Positions 44,534 through 54,117 of a stretch of 64,000 nucleotides of DNA are shown here, piece after piece. The translations under genes and the position numbers were made by a program. Source of the stretch: Berkiella sp963803015 (GTDB taxonomy: Bacteria; Pseudomonadota; Gammaproteobacteria; Berkiellales; Berkiellaceae); assembly GCA_963803015.1 (NCBI GenBank), contig CAWDKV010000003.1, positions 434,001 to 498,000 of the forward strand, in the 5' to 3' direction. Each line of letters starts with the position of its first letter. Position 1 is the first letter of the stretch. The notes beneath the pieces were generated by a model. The model saw only the letters and a program-made list of their open reading frames with translations, made no database searches and was not told the DNA's origin.

Positions 44534-45679
44534 CTAATGGGTATATACTGGTTCGTAACTGCCTTTACTATTCCATCGATACATAACGTAGTCCGTCTCT
44601 TTGAGATCCCCTTTTTGATCCCAACTTTTTTTACCTATGACTGTGTCAACAGGATGGGTTTCTAACCATACGGTAAGTATTTCGCCATTGGTAGATTTTG
44701 TTTGTTTCATTGCCTCACTAATTACTTGTAAAGCGGCATAAGCATAAAGGGTATATCCTTCAGGTTCTATTCCTTCTTTGTGAAAGGCTGCAACAATGGC
44801 TTTGCTAGCAGCAAGGTGCCTTGGATCCGCGCCAAATGTCATATAGACACCCCTCACCATTTGCGGGCCTCCTGCTGAGATAACAAACTCTTGAGAGGCA
44901 ATACCATCGCCTGAGACAAAGGGAATTTCGTTTTCTTGTTCTCGTAATTGTCGGACCAGAGGCCCCGCTTCGCCATGCATCCCACCAAAGTAAACGCAAT
45001 CAGCCTCTGATTGCTTGATTTTGGTAATCACAGCATTAAAGTCTTTGTCCCCCCTGGTGATGCCTTCATAAAGCACAATTTTAACCCCCAGTTTTTCAGC
45101 TTCTTGTTTCATCGCATCGCTGAGGCCTTTACCATAAGTATCTTTATCGTGTAACACAGCAAGTTTTTTTGCTTTTAACTTCTCTTTAATAAAGTGAGCC
45201 GCTATGGTTCCTTGCTGCGAGTCTATGCCACAAATTCGCAATACATTTTTTAAACCGCGTTGTGTCACAAGAGGGTTGGTAGAAGCTGGGGTTATCATCA
45301 AAATTTGTTCATCAGCATAGACATCGGACGCGGGAATAGTGGAGGAAGAACAAAAATGGCCAATAACTGCGTTGACCTTATTATAATTGGCTAAACGATT
45401 AGCAATGGTGATAGCTTGTTTAGGCTCGCAGGCGTCATCTGCTTTGATAAGTTCAATCTGTTGACCGTTGATCCCCCCCTCTTGGTTAATCTGTTGTGCT
45501 GCTAATGTCGCACCATTCCATAATTGTTCGCCAAAGGCAGCGTACGCGCCGGTAAAAGGACCAGCCAGTCCTATTTTGATAGCAGAAAATAACAGAGGAG
45601 AATGAAATAAAATAGCAAGAGAAACCCAATGCAAAATCCATTTAAACAAGTTGAAAGTTCCTTTTTTAAGAAACGTCAT
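44534..45679 (-). CDS. livK: Branched-chain amino-acid-binding periplasmic protein
   Basis: This 381-residue type I periplasmic binding protein has an N-terminal signal/hydrophobic segment (about residues 10-33), the mature start IKIGLAGPFTGAYAAFGEQL and the GHFCSSSTIPASDVYADEQI ligand segment. It delivers Leu/Ile/Val (or related amino acids) to LivHMGF. The gene overlaps the preceding acid phosphatase gene by 14 bp, so it belongs to the same operon. Confidence 0.93.
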   Translation of the reverse strand: MTFLKKGTFNLFKWILHWVSLAILFHSPLLFSAIKIGLAGPFTGAYAAFGEQLWNGATLAAQQINQEGGINGQQIELIKADDACEPKQAITIANRLANYNKVNAVIGHFCSSSTIPASDVYADEQILMITPASTNPLVTQRGLKNVLRICGIDSQQGTIAAHFIKEKLKAKKLAVLHDKDTYGKGLSDAMKQEAEKLGVKIVLYEGITRGDKDFNAVITKIKQSEADCVYFGGMHGEAGPLVRQLREQENEIPFVSGDGIASQEFVISAGGPQMVRGVYMTFGADPRHLAASKAIVAAFHKEGIEPEGYTLYAYAALQVISEAMKQTKSTNGEILTVWLETHPVDTVIGKKSWDQKGDLKETDYVMYRWNSKGSYEPVYTH

Positions 45680-46346
45680 AAAAGGGATTGGGCAGTTTCA
45701 CTTTGCTTTCGGCATACCCGCCCTCTAGATCGACTTCTTGATCGCCAATGTTAGCAAGAATATCATATCCTTGTAGCGCAATTTGTCTTCTGGCTTGCGT
45801 TTTAAAGTTCTGAACAGTCATAGCTTCGTTGTCGAGTGGTTTTAAAATGAGCTCTTGCCATTGCGAAAAGCCCACGCTCGTTAAATTATCAATAGTGGCT
45901 TTTTTAATTTCAGGAGAATTGGGGCGCTCGCTAATAAAAAAAACAGCGATTTTATGGTTGATGGCAAATTGATAGAGTTCTAGTACGCTTGGAATGGCAT
46001 CCCCTTTTGCTAACATATAAGCAGCGGTTAAGGCTTGTGAATTACGAGTAAAAGAAATGCGTTTCATACTTTGATAATTCGACAAAGCCGTTTCATCAAT
46101 GTCTAGAATAATAGCGCGTGGATTATAACGATAAAGCGGAGATTGACGACTAATATACTCTTTGACCTCTGCGACTTTTAATGCGATGTCTTCATAATAT
46201 TTTCCAGATTCGTAATACTCTTTCAGATGAGACTGCGTTTGAGGAGGCGGTGTGTTTGCGTGCGAATTGTTATGCCAAAAGACTATCGTGGAGAGGAGTA
46301 ATATCAGAAAATAGAAGCCATATACAACACGTGGATTATCAAACAT
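45666..46346 (-). CDS. HAD-superfamily acid phosphatase (class B-like), membrane-anchored
   Basis: This 226-residue protein has an N-terminal hydrophobic anchor or uncleaved signal (about residues 7-24) and a HAD acid-phosphatase domain. The catalytic motif I is ILDIDETALSNYQSM, motif II lies near FFISERPNSP, and IGDQEVDLEGGY is near the end. It resembles subfamily IIIB acid phosphatases acting outside the cytoplasm on nucleotides or other phosphomonoesters. It lies between a membrane protein and livK with overlaps on both sides. Confidence 0.88.
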   Translation of the reverse strand: MFDNPRVVYGFYFLILLLSTIVFWHNNSHANTPPPQTQSHLKEYYESGKYYEDIALKVAEVKEYISRQSPLYRYNPRAIILDIDETALSNYQSMKRISFTRNSQALTAAYMLAKGDAIPSVLELYQFAINHKIAVFFISERPNSPEIKKATIDNLTSVGFSQWQELILKPLDNEAMTVQNFKTQARRQIALQGYDILANIGDQEVDLEGGYAESKVKLPNPFYDVS

Positions 46347-47049
46347 AGGATGTACTCGTTTTTTGCTTTAAATGGTAAATCAAAATCAAAGTTGTAGAAA
46401 AGGCGAAGGGTAGCAATAAAGACTGAATGATGACACCCAGCATTGCTGACACTAAATTAAAGTGAACCAAAGAGAGTTTGAAATAAATAAATATTCCCAT
46501 TAATCCGACCAGACTCATGAGTGTGAGCAAAAGATTGAGCAATAACGGGAAACTGACAATAAAAAGAGCATACCACCAATGTCCCCATATCAGACGATGA
46601 CTTGTCATTAACGCTTGTAAAATACTCTGATTATCTGTAATCAGTAAAACAAAAGAGAACATTAAAGAAACAGCCAAGATAATACCCGGAACAATAAGCA
46701 GCATCGTGCCACTTAAAACAATAATGGCATAGAGTAGGGTGAGCAAGATCAGAGGAAATAATTTGATGGCGCCTTCTTTTAAGGCATGAGAAAAGTGATG
46801 TGGGATCTGATAGGCCATGCAATAGATCCGAAAAATCATACTGGCAATAAAGAAAAAGCCAACCAACAAACAAATTACTGAGAAGCTTACTAGAAGAGAA
46901 GAGGGGAGTGTAAAAAAGCGAGGCAATAAACTAAATAAGATGCCGAAGAATGCTAAAGGGAAAGCTTTAGCAAAACATTGCTTGTAGAGCACCCCTGCGC
47001 CTTGTAAAACATCAGAGGGCGAGTTAACGTAGTTTTTTAAAGTAAACAT
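46339..47049 (-). CDS. Multi-spanning membrane protein (YciC/UPF0259-like)
   Basis: This 236-residue protein has about six hydrophobic helices. The pattern of paired helices with polar loops recalls UPF0259/YciC-type proteins found in many gammaproteobacteria, but I rate that link as weak. It is the first gene of the phosphatase-livKHMGF operon (8-bp overlap with the phosphatase gene) and is divergent from the ABC exporter genes. The function is unknown. Confidence 0.65.
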   Translation of the reverse strand: MFTLKNYVNSPSDVLQGAGVLYKQCFAKAFPLAFFGILFSLLPRFFTLPSSLLVSFSVICLLVGFFFIASMIFRIYCMAYQIPHHFSHALKEGAIKLFPLILLTLLYAIIVLSGTMLLIVPGIILAVSLMFSFVLLITDNQSILQALMTSHRLIWGHWWYALFIVSFPLLLNLLLTLMSLVGLMGIFIYFKLSLVHFNLVSAMLGVIIQSLLLPFAFSTTLILIYHLKQKTSTSYV

Positions 47050-47161
47050 ACACAGTTGCTATTTTTTCTTAGTTAATTATTTATGTGGAGTTAAAGTCAT
47101 TTTGCGAAAATACATGGGTATAAGCAATCATTATTTACTAGTTATAAAGGGAACTATTTAG

Positions 47162-48097
47162 GTGAGTACTAAAGCGCTCGAAATTTCACAACTGCAAAAG
47201 ATATACCCCAATGGCATTCAAGCCCTCAAGGGCATTAATCTTGATGTTGAACAAGGCGAATTCTTTGGTTTACTGGGACCTAATGGTGCAGGAAAATCGA
47301 CGACAATTGGAATTATTACTTCACTCATTAATAAAACAAATGGGCAAGTGAAGATTTTTGGGCACGATTTAGAAACAGATCCTAATGTAGCTAAAGCTAA
47401 TATTGGCTTAGTGCCGCAAGAGTTTAATTTTAATATTTTCGAAAAAGTGATCGATATTTTAACTAATCAAGCCGGGTATTACGGGATTAGATATAAAGAA
47501 GCTTATGAGCGCTCTGAGTATTATCTCAAAAAACTAGATCTATGGGATAAAGCGCACGAGCCTGCGCGTTTGCTTTCCGGCGGTTTGAAAAGAAGATTAT
47601 TAATCGTTCGTGGATTAGTTCATGAACCTAAATTGCTGGTTTTGGATGAGCCTACCGCCGGTGTGGATATAGAACTCAGACGCACTATCTGGGGTTTTTT
47701 GCAAGAAATCAATGAGAAAGGGACGACTATCATCCTCACTACCCATTACTTAGAAGAGGCTGAAAGTCTTTGTCGGCGGCTTGCCATTATTGACAGGGGC
47801 GAAATTATTGCCAATACCAGTGTCAAAGAGCTGATTTCTAAACTAGATAAAGAGACTTTAGTTTTAGATTTAAAATTTCCTTTAACCCAAATTCCGATTG
47901 TTGCAGGATTTGAATTTAGCCAAAAAGATGAATTAACCCTGGAGGTGAGTTTTCATCGCTATACCTCCTTGAATCAACTTTTTCTTGCTTTGTCTTCCAT
48001 GGGGCAGGAAGTGTTAAGCTTGCGCAATAAAGTAAATCGCTTAGAGGGGTTATTTTTAGAATTAGTGAAATCGAATAAAGGAAAAAATCAGTCGTGA
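47162..48097 (+). CDS. ABC-2 type exporter ATPase (YadG-like)
   Basis: This 311-residue ATPase has Walker A GPNGAGKSTTIGII, signature LLSGGLKRRLLIVRGL and Walker B LLVLDEPTAGVDIELRR, with the switch His in TTHYLEEAESL. It is followed by a C-terminal extension typical of YadG/CcmA-like exporters. The start is GTG. It pairs with the ABC-2 permease downstream (4-bp overlap, GTGA). The substrate is unknown. Confidence 0.93.
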   Translation: MSTKALEISQLQKIYPNGIQALKGINLDVEQGEFFGLLGPNGAGKSTTIGIITSLINKTNGQVKIFGHDLETDPNVAKANIGLVPQEFNFNIFEKVIDILTNQAGYYGIRYKEAYERSEYYLKKLDLWDKAHEPARLLSGGLKRRLLIVRGLVHEPKLLVLDEPTAGVDIELRRTIWGFLQEINEKGTTIILTTHYLEEAESLCRRLAIIDRGEIIANTSVKELISKLDKETLVLDLKFPLTQIPIVAGFEFSQKDELTLEVSFHRYTSLNQLFLALSSMGQEVLSLRNKVNRLEGLFLELVKSNKGKNQS

Positions 48098-48864
48098 ATT
48101 CTATTAATGCTGTTGCGCTGTATACTTTAACCCGTAAAGAAATTGTTCGTTTTTTTCGTATTTGGACGCAAACTTTACTGCCTTCGCCTATCGCTATTGT
48201 TCTTTATTTTGTGATTTTTGGAAATTTGATTGGGCCAAGAATTGGTGAAATTGCAGGGCATCACTATATACAATATATCGCGCCGGGTTTAATTATGATG
48301 GCAGTTATCAACAATTCTTTTTCTAATGTAGTCGCTTCTTTCTTTGGGGCTAAATTTCAGCGCAATATTGATGAAATGTATGTTTCTCCCATGGCAAGCT
48401 GGGTTATTTTGCTGGGATTTTTATTTGGCGGAATGGCAAGGGGTTGCTTGGTTGGTTTGATTGTGACCCTTGTTGCTTTATTTTTTACTGATTTACATCT
48501 GTATCATTTAGGTGTGACTTTATTAGTCGTTTTGCTCACGTCTATGCTGTTTTCTTTAGGAGGGTTGATTAATGCGATTTATTCCCGAAAATTTGATGAT
48601 ATTAATATCATTCCTACCTTTATCCTGACCCCTTTGACTTATTTGGGCGGTGTCTTTTACTCCACTCAGATGTTGTCACCCTTTTGGCAAAAAATATCTT
48701 ATTTTAATCCGATCTTATATATGGTTAATGTTTTTCGTTACGGCATTTTAGGCACATCAGATGTGCCTGTCTTACCCTCACTTGGCTTTATTTTTGTTTG
48801 TAATGTCGTACTTTATTTATTTGTATTGCATTTGCTTACTAAAGGGACGGCGATTAAAGCTTAA
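48094..48864 (+). CDS. ABC-2 type exporter permease (YadH-like)
   Basis: This 256-residue ABC-2 membrane protein has six helices and the YadH-type segments YIQYIAPGLIMMAVINNSFS and TPLTYLGGVFYSTQMLSPFW. The start GTG overlaps the ATPase stop. With the ATPase it forms a simple exporter, perhaps for a lipid or polysaccharide. Confidence 0.93.
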   Translation: MNSINAVALYTLTRKEIVRFFRIWTQTLLPSPIAIVLYFVIFGNLIGPRIGEIAGHHYIQYIAPGLIMMAVINNSFSNVVASFFGAKFQRNIDEMYVSPMASWVILLGFLFGGMARGCLVGLIVTLVALFFTDLHLYHLGVTLLVVLLTSMLFSLGGLINAIYSRKFDDINIIPTFILTPLTYLGGVFYSTQMLSPFWQKISYFNPILYMVNVFRYGILGTSDVPVLPSLGFIFVCNVVLYLFVLHLLTKGTAIKA

Positions 48865-48990
48865 CCCAACAGCTAAGAACTTAGTCAGATTTATAAACAA
48901 TTATGCTATATATTCTGACTAATGCCTTTTTTGTTATTTTTCGTTCTCGTTTCTTACACAAAGAGTTGCTATAATGGCGCCCACCTATTC

Positions 48991-49080
48991 GGAGAGGTGT
49001 CTGAGCGGTCGAAAGAGCACGCCTGGAAAGTGTGTGTACGTGAAAACGTACCGAGGGTTCGAATCCCTCTCTCTCCGCCA
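48991..49080 (+). tRNA. tRNA-Ser (anticodon GGA)
   Basis: A full cloverleaf of 90 nt includes an encoded CCA end: acceptor GGAGAGG, D-arm region, anticodon loop CTGGAAA with anticodon GGA at 49025-49027, long class II variable arm, and T-loop GGTTCGAATCC. It reads UCC/UCU serine codons. Confidence 0.97.
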
Positions 49081-49193
49081 AGTATTCATTTTAAGCCACT
49101 CAGCGAAAAATCTGTGCGTAGAGCGAAGGTATTCGCTAAGAGTGGTTTTATATCCGGGATGACATTGAATAACCGCATTAAGAAAAAAATGTC

Positions 49194-50801
49194 TTACAAA
49201 CGTGGCACAGCTTTCTCTTCGATTCGAACATAGCGCTGAGCGACTCCTTCAGCAACAGCTTCTTTAAATGCGTCGAATTTTTGATCGCGTTGAAAACGAA
49301 AACAGACTGACCAATCTTTAATAACATGGTCCACTTCTTCTGTGGCATACCATGGATTTTCGACGCAAAAGGTGTTTAATTCTTTAAATTTTTCCTTTAA
49401 AAATTCAGTTAAATGGCCATTTAACAGATCAAATCTGGGAAGGATGGCTTTTCTTCTCATCGTATTCACTTCTTCTTGCGTGAGACAGACTTGATAGTTT
49501 GCGTCTAAATAGACAGGATGGGTGAGATGACCACGGTTATTAAGCTCGGCATGGGCGAATTCACGGAAATAGCTTTTATTAGATTCCAGTGCTTCTTCTT
49601 TTAAAGTCTCTAATGCAGGGAGTTTTTCTCTACAAAATATTCTTTTTAGAGGCAAGAGTACACCCCTTAATAGTCCGGCACCAATGAATGCACTGGTAGC
49701 ACCGATTGCTCCAATGGGGATCCCAATCCACATGAGAGGGCCTGCGATACGAGCTAATCCAACCATCATAGCGGTTAGGCCCGAGGCCTGGGTTGCCAGC
49801 AACGAAGTTCCTAATAATAAGTCAATGCCTTGCAAGCCTGATAATAGAGCAAACCATGGAAATCCTACGAAGATGGCAGCCAGACTGCAGAAGCATAAGC
49901 TCCATAGAACGCTTTTTTCCAGGATGTGCCACATCGTTTGGAAAACGTTATCGCCCAGAATTTTAGTGGCCATGGGGGCCAGATGTTTTTTGCAGAATGT
50001 GAGTACAGGCAAAAAAAGATGACATGAAGGAATGATTTCAAGACACAAATTAAACAATAAACTGGGTAAGGGTAAAGCACAAAGTCTAAATAATCTCAGG
50101 CAAACCCAGCTTAAATTTCTGAAAAAAATACGATAGGGGATATTTTGTCGCCACAAGTTGTCACAATGTAGCATTAAATGCAGATCTTTTTTAAAGTATT
50201 TTTTGAAAGGTTGTTTTAATCTAATCCAAGAGTCTTTAATCGAGCGTTCTTTTAAAAGGGTATCTAGCCAGTTCTTTTTGCCATGTTCTTCTTCAAATAT
50301 CTGGCATTTTACTTGAATAAGAGTTTGCAGTTCGTTTTGATAGCGTTCTTTTAAAGGGAAAGGATCAGCTGCGTTTTTTAGCTCTTCTATAAAGAAGTAT
50401 GCCATTTCAATTGTCACTAGCGTTCGGATAGCAGCCAAGGCTTTATTTTTTGTATACCCAGAGGTGCTTTTCCAAATAGGTTTTAAAAACTTTAATTGCT
50501 TGTTCGCAATGCGTTGCAAGTGATTGTCACTGATATGGTCATAACAATAAGCTAAATCATTTGTTTCCTTTTTTAGAAATGCAATTACACGCTTAATCTT
50601 CTCCTCAAGCAAAGAGTCTTCTTCAAATTCAAACTTAGAGAGATACTGGTGAATAGGTTGTTTCACTAAACGGGTATAGAAATCACTTTGCCATTTTTTT
50701 TGCTCTGGGAGGTTGATGTCTTGCGGCGCAATCGCATCTAGAAGGTATTGCTGAGGCGCATATAATAAGTAAGGAGCGACTTTTTTAAAAACGTCTGGCA
50801 T
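49194..50801 (-). CDS. Large hypothetical protein with a central membrane region
   Basis: I do not recognise this 535-residue protein. Residues of about 1-225 are soluble, helical and highly charged. About residues 225-395 contain several hydrophobic, Gly/Ala-rich segments that could form four or five membrane helices. The last about 140 residues are soluble and helical. The soluble-membrane-soluble layout resembles several orphan proteins in this window (near 8.3 kb and 13.0 kb) and could mark membrane-inserted effectors. That is inference; there is no signal peptide. Confidence 0.7.
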   Translation of the reverse strand: MPDVFKKVAPYLLYAPQQYLLDAIAPQDINLPEQKKWQSDFYTRLVKQPIHQYLSKFEFEEDSLLEEKIKRVIAFLKKETNDLAYCYDHISDNHLQRIANKQLKFLKPIWKSTSGYTKNKALAAIRTLVTIEMAYFFIEELKNAADPFPLKERYQNELQTLIQVKCQIFEEEHGKKNWLDTLLKERSIKDSWIRLKQPFKKYFKKDLHLMLHCDNLWRQNIPYRIFFRNLSWVCLRLFRLCALPLPSLLFNLCLEIIPSCHLFLPVLTFCKKHLAPMATKILGDNVFQTMWHILEKSVLWSLCFCSLAAIFVGFPWFALLSGLQGIDLLLGTSLLATQASGLTAMMVGLARIAGPLMWIGIPIGAIGATSAFIGAGLLRGVLLPLKRIFCREKLPALETLKEEALESNKSYFREFAHAELNNRGHLTHPVYLDANYQVCLTQEEVNTMRRKAILPRFDLLNGHLTEFLKEKFKELNTFCVENPWYATEEVDHVIKDWSVCFRFQRDQKFDAFKEAVAEGVAQRYVRIEEKAVPRL

Positions 50802-51019
50802 CTAGGCCTCGAGTCAGTGTTATGTTAAAGAGGCATTCTATAAGATGTTAGAAAGCTAGTAAAGTAGTGGTATTTACACGCAATACCTCAAAAAACCTTT
50901 CATTCCCCTAAGATCCCCTTTAGTCCTAAATAGATCCTCATCCCCTTGTAGTTATCTTTCAAAAAAAATAAGATTCCACCTGGATTATTTCATCTACATA
51001 ACTGAAAGAGGTATTTTAT
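50802..51019. other. Divergent promoter region
   Basis: About 220 bp between two divergent genes. A GAAAGAGG ribosome-binding site precedes the rightward gene. No clear palindrome is seen. Confidence 0.4.
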
Positions 51020-51946
51020 ATGTCAAATCAAGGTCCAAGTCGTCCTGCTAAAGGTATTGTTGGCAGAACAGTTGATAGTGCAATAGCTGCAGCCTCCAAT
51101 ACTACTGTACAAGTAGTTGGTGGTGGTACAGTCGCTACAGCTGGCGTAACAGCTGCTAGTTTAGCCGTTTATACTCCGTCATCACTTTTAGCGACTGCAT
51201 TAACCGTCCCTGTCGCTGGGCTTGAAGTTGCTGCTGTTGGCGCTCTTGCTTATGGTGGTTACAGAGCTTTTCAAGCTATTCGTAATACTGAATTTCCTCG
51301 CTTGAGAAGCGCTGCTTCTACTCTTGGCGATGCTTTCAATAGCCTAACAAAAAGAGGCAAAAAGCGATCTGCTGCTGCGTTGAATGACGTTCCTGCTGCC
51401 GCTGCTCCTGCTGCCGCTGCCGCTGCTCCTCGTTCTGCTTCTGCTGATGTTGCTGCTCGTCAAGAAGCTGTTCGTCAAGAAGCTGCTCGTCAAGAAGCTG
51501 CTCGTGCTGCTGCTGCTCGTCGTGAAGCTGCTCGTCAAGAAGCTGCTCGTCAAGAAGCTGCTCGTCAAGAAGCTGCTCGTCAAGAAGCTGCTCGTCAAGA
51601 AGCTGCTCGTCAAGAAGCTGCTCGTCAAGAAGCTGCTCGTCAAGAAGCTGTTCGTCAAGAAGCTGTTCGTCAAGAAGCTGCACGTCAAGCTGCTGCTGTT
51701 CCTACTCCTGCTCCTGTAGTTGCTCCTGATGTTGTTCCTACACCGATGAATGTTGATGTTGCCGCTGCTGCTATGACTCCTGCTGCTGCTCCTGTGACTT
51801 TCGTTGCTCCTGAGAACAGAGCTGCTGATAATGCAGAAGAAGCCGCCACTCATAAAGATAAAGTTGCTCGTACTGAAGAGCCAGTTGTTGCTCCTGAAGC
51901 TACTCCTGCTGCTGAAGCTGCGCCTTCTTCTTTACGTCCGCAATAA
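51020..51946 (+). CDS. Ala/Arg/Gln-rich repeat protein with basic patch
   Basis: This 308-residue protein has three parts. The first is a Gly/Ala/Thr/Val-rich section (about residues 1-95) with hydrophobic segments that could enter a membrane. The second is a basic patch KRGKKR at about residue 112, resembling a nuclear-localisation signal. The third is a long helix of about sixteen 5-residue units (RQEAA, RQEAV; about residues 146-225), followed by a Pro/Ala-rich disordered tail. It has no signal peptide. A strong terminator follows, so it is a single-gene unit. It could be a structural, TolA-like or host-targeted protein; I cannot decide. Confidence 0.7.
   Translation: MSNQGPSRPAKGIVGRTVDSAIAAASNTTVQVVGGGTVATAGVTAASLAVYTPSSLLATALTVPVAGLEVAAVGALAYGGYRAFQAIRNTEFPRLRSAASTLGDAFNSLTKRGKKRSAAALNDVPAAAAPAAAAAAPRSASADVAARQEAVRQEAARQEAARAAAARREAARQEAARQEAARQEAARQEAARQEAARQEAARQEAARQEAVRQEAVRQEAARQAAAVPTPAPVVAPDVVPTPMNVDVAAAAMTPAAAPVTFVAPENRAADNAEEAATHKDKVARTEEPVVAPEATPAAEAAPSSLRPQ
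51458..51697 (+). repeat. 15-bp tandem repeat (about 16 units)
   Basis: Tandem units of CGTCAAGAAGCTGCT with few changes encode R-Q-E-A-A. Near-identity of units points to recent slippage, so copy number may vary between strains. All reading frames are open through the array, which creates false overlapping frames. Confidence 0.93.
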
Positions 51947-51977
51947 TAACGTACTTATCTCTAAGTATGTTGCAGAG

Positions 51978-52016
51978 CCTTGCTTATCTCTCAAAGAGGT
52001 AAGCAGGGTTTTTTTT
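51978..52016 (+). terminator. Intrinsic terminator
   Basis: CCTTGCTTATCTC pairs with GAGGTAAGCAGGG around a 5-nt loop and is followed by a run of eight T. It ends the Ala/Arg/Gln-rich repeat gene. Confidence 0.9.
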
Positions 52017-52089
52017 AGGTTCAAAGTCACGCTATATTCTTTCCACTATCTATACTCTCTAGAAAGGAAGAAACAAAGAGAATAGATGC

Positions 52090-54117
52090 ATGCCTCATTT
52101 TCTCACCGCTTTAACTATTTTTATTAGCGCTTATCTTCTTTTCTTTATTCAGCCCTTACTTGCCAAATCATTGTTACCTCTGATGGGAGGCTCCGCCACA
52201 GTCTGGTTAGCAGGCATGCTGTTTTTTCAGGCAGGTTTATTATTGGGTTATGGCTATGCTTATCTCATCACGAAGTATTTTTCAGAGCGCAAACAGGCTC
52301 TTATTCATGGTGTCTTACTTTTGCTTTCGTTTTATTTTATTCCAGTTCGAGGCTATAGTGCCCAGGATATCACCCCGCTTTGGCAGCCACTGGCGGTTTT
52401 AAAGAGTTATGCCACCCATATTTTGCTTCCTTTTGCGATGTTGTCTGCCACCAGCCCTTTACTGCAGCACTGGTATTGCCGGTTACGGCAAACAATTTTT
52501 CCTTATTATTTTTATGCTATCTCCAATGGGGGATCGCTCATTGGTCTTATCGGTTATCCCTTGCTCTTAGAGCCTTTCTGGGGGATTAAAACCCAAAGCA
52601 TTCTGTGGTCAGGGTTATATGGGATCTATGCGCTCTTGGTTTTTATTTGTTTATATCAAGTGTTTAAGAAGGATACCCTTTTACCCTTGTATGATAAAAG
52701 TGCGCAACACGTTTCAAAAAAAGCTACCTTAAAATGGGTGGGCTTAGCTTTTTTGGGATGTGCCGTCTTCTTAGCGGTTACGCAATTTTTGGTACAAAAT
52801 ATCATTAATTTGCCAGTCATGTGGGTTTTTCCTTTAGCGCTCTATTTAATTTCCTTTATTATTACGTTTGCCAAACCCAAAGGGTATGAAAGTTCATTTT
52901 GGATCCCTACCTTTTTGATCTGGTTAATATTAATGATGTGGCTTATCTTGCATCAACAATTAGGCGGCCTAAACGTTATCATTGTGGTCTTAGGCTTGCA
53001 ATATTCTGCTTGTATGGTTTGTCATGGTGAGCTTATTCGTTTGAAACCGCCAGTGACAGACTTAACTCTTTTTTATTTTTATATTGCTTTAGGAGGCGTT
53101 TTAGGCGGCATTTTTGTGAATATTGTCGCCCCCTTTGTTTTCCAAAATTGGTGGGATTTTTATCTGCCACTGCTAGTTATCAATATAATCATTATTCGTT
53201 TTTATTTGAAAGAAGAGGGTTTGCAACAAAAATGGTTAATAGCGAAAATTGCGTTTAGTACGGTGGCTTTGGTCATCACAACGTTTAGCCTTTGCAATGA
53301 TCTCAATATCCAAAAAACAAAAACACTTGCGCAATATCGCAATCCCTACGGTTTCATTAAAGTCATCGATAATAAAGAAGATAACGCTCCCTATCGGGCG
53401 TTGTTTAATGGTACGGTAATGCATGGCTTACAGTTTTTGACCCCATCAAGAGAGGCATGGCCAACCACATATTATGGGGCTCAAACAGGTATTGGGATGG
53501 CTTTTCAATTTTTAAGGGAGATTAACCCCCATCCTTTACGTATAGCGGTCATTGGTTTGGGGGCAGGGACTTTGGCAACGTTTACCCAAAAAGGGGATGC
53601 CTTAGATTTTTATGAAATAGATAAAGATGTCATCCATCTTGCCACCACCTATTTTTCCTTTTTACATCATTCACTTGGAAAAACCCAAATTTTTCTCGGA
53701 GATGCTCGGATTGAGCTGCAAAAGCGTGTAGATTCATACGATTTGATAGTCGTAGATGCCTTTAATGGGGATGCTATCCCTTTTCATTTGCTAACCAAAG
53801 AAGCGATGCAACTCTATTTATCCAAACTTGAAAAAAACGGGATAATTGCTTTTAATGCCACCAATACTTACCTTGATTTTTTGCCTGTTGTTGCAGGCCT
53901 GGCAAGGGATGCGGGATATGAGTATGAGTGGGTAATAAATGGCCCCGATCTCTCACAAGGCGTTTTTCCGGCGTATTGGGCCCTTATTTCAGATGACCCT
54001 AATCTAAAGGCGTGGTTAGAGCAAAAACATCTGAATCTCAGATCAAAAACAGGGGTGAGGCCTACCCTTTGGACAGATGATAAAAATAGTATTTTGCCAT
54101 TACTTAAACTGGGTTAG
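52090..54117 (+). CDS. Membrane-fused spermidine-synthase-like protein
   Basis: This 675-residue fusion has an N-terminal part (about residues 1-400) with about eleven hydrophobic helices. The C-terminal part is a cytoplasmic spermidine/spermine-synthase-fold domain (about residues 430-660). The nucleotide-binding glycine loop IAVIGLGAGTLATF, the acidic residue of FYEIDKDVI and VVDAFNGDAIPFHLLTKEA are visible. Family proteins are widespread and poorly understood; aminopropyltransferase activity is not certain. The gene is single, following a terminator. Confidence 0.87.
   Translation: MPHFLTALTIFISAYLLFFIQPLLAKSLLPLMGGSATVWLAGMLFFQAGLLLGYGYAYLITKYFSERKQALIHGVLLLLSFYFIPVRGYSAQDITPLWQPLAVLKSYATHILLPFAMLSATSPLLQHWYCRLRQTIFPYYFYAISNGGSLIGLIGYPLLLEPFWGIKTQSILWSGLYGIYALLVFICLYQVFKKDTLLPLYDKSAQHVSKKATLKWVGLAFLGCAVFLAVTQFLVQNIINLPVMWVFPLALYLISFIITFAKPKGYESSFWIPTFLIWLILMMWLILHQQLGGLNVIIVVLGLQYSACMVCHGELIRLKPPVTDLTLFYFYIALGGVLGGIFVNIVAPFVFQNWWDFYLPLLVINIIIIRFYLKEEGLQQKWLIAKIAFSTVALVITTFSLCNDLNIQKTKTLAQYRNPYGFIKVIDNKEDNAPYRALFNGTVMHGLQFLTPSREAWPTTYYGAQTGIGMAFQFLREINPHPLRIAVIGLGAGTLATFTQKGDALDFYEIDKDVIHLATTYFSFLHHSLGKTQIFLGDARIELQKRVDSYDLIVVDAFNGDAIPFHLLTKEAMQLYLSKLEKNGIIAFNATNTYLDFLPVVAGLARDAGYEYEWVINGPDLSQGVFPAYWALISDDPNLKAWLEQKHLNLRSKTGVRPTLWTDDKNSILPLLKLG

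Noticed and set aside
51336..51853. Long open frames on both strands across the 15-nt repeat
   Set aside because: They arise because the repeat unit has no stop in any frame; they have no ribosome-binding site and give low-complexity LLDEQ-like or SFLTS-like proteins. The plus-strand frame from 51020 is the real gene.
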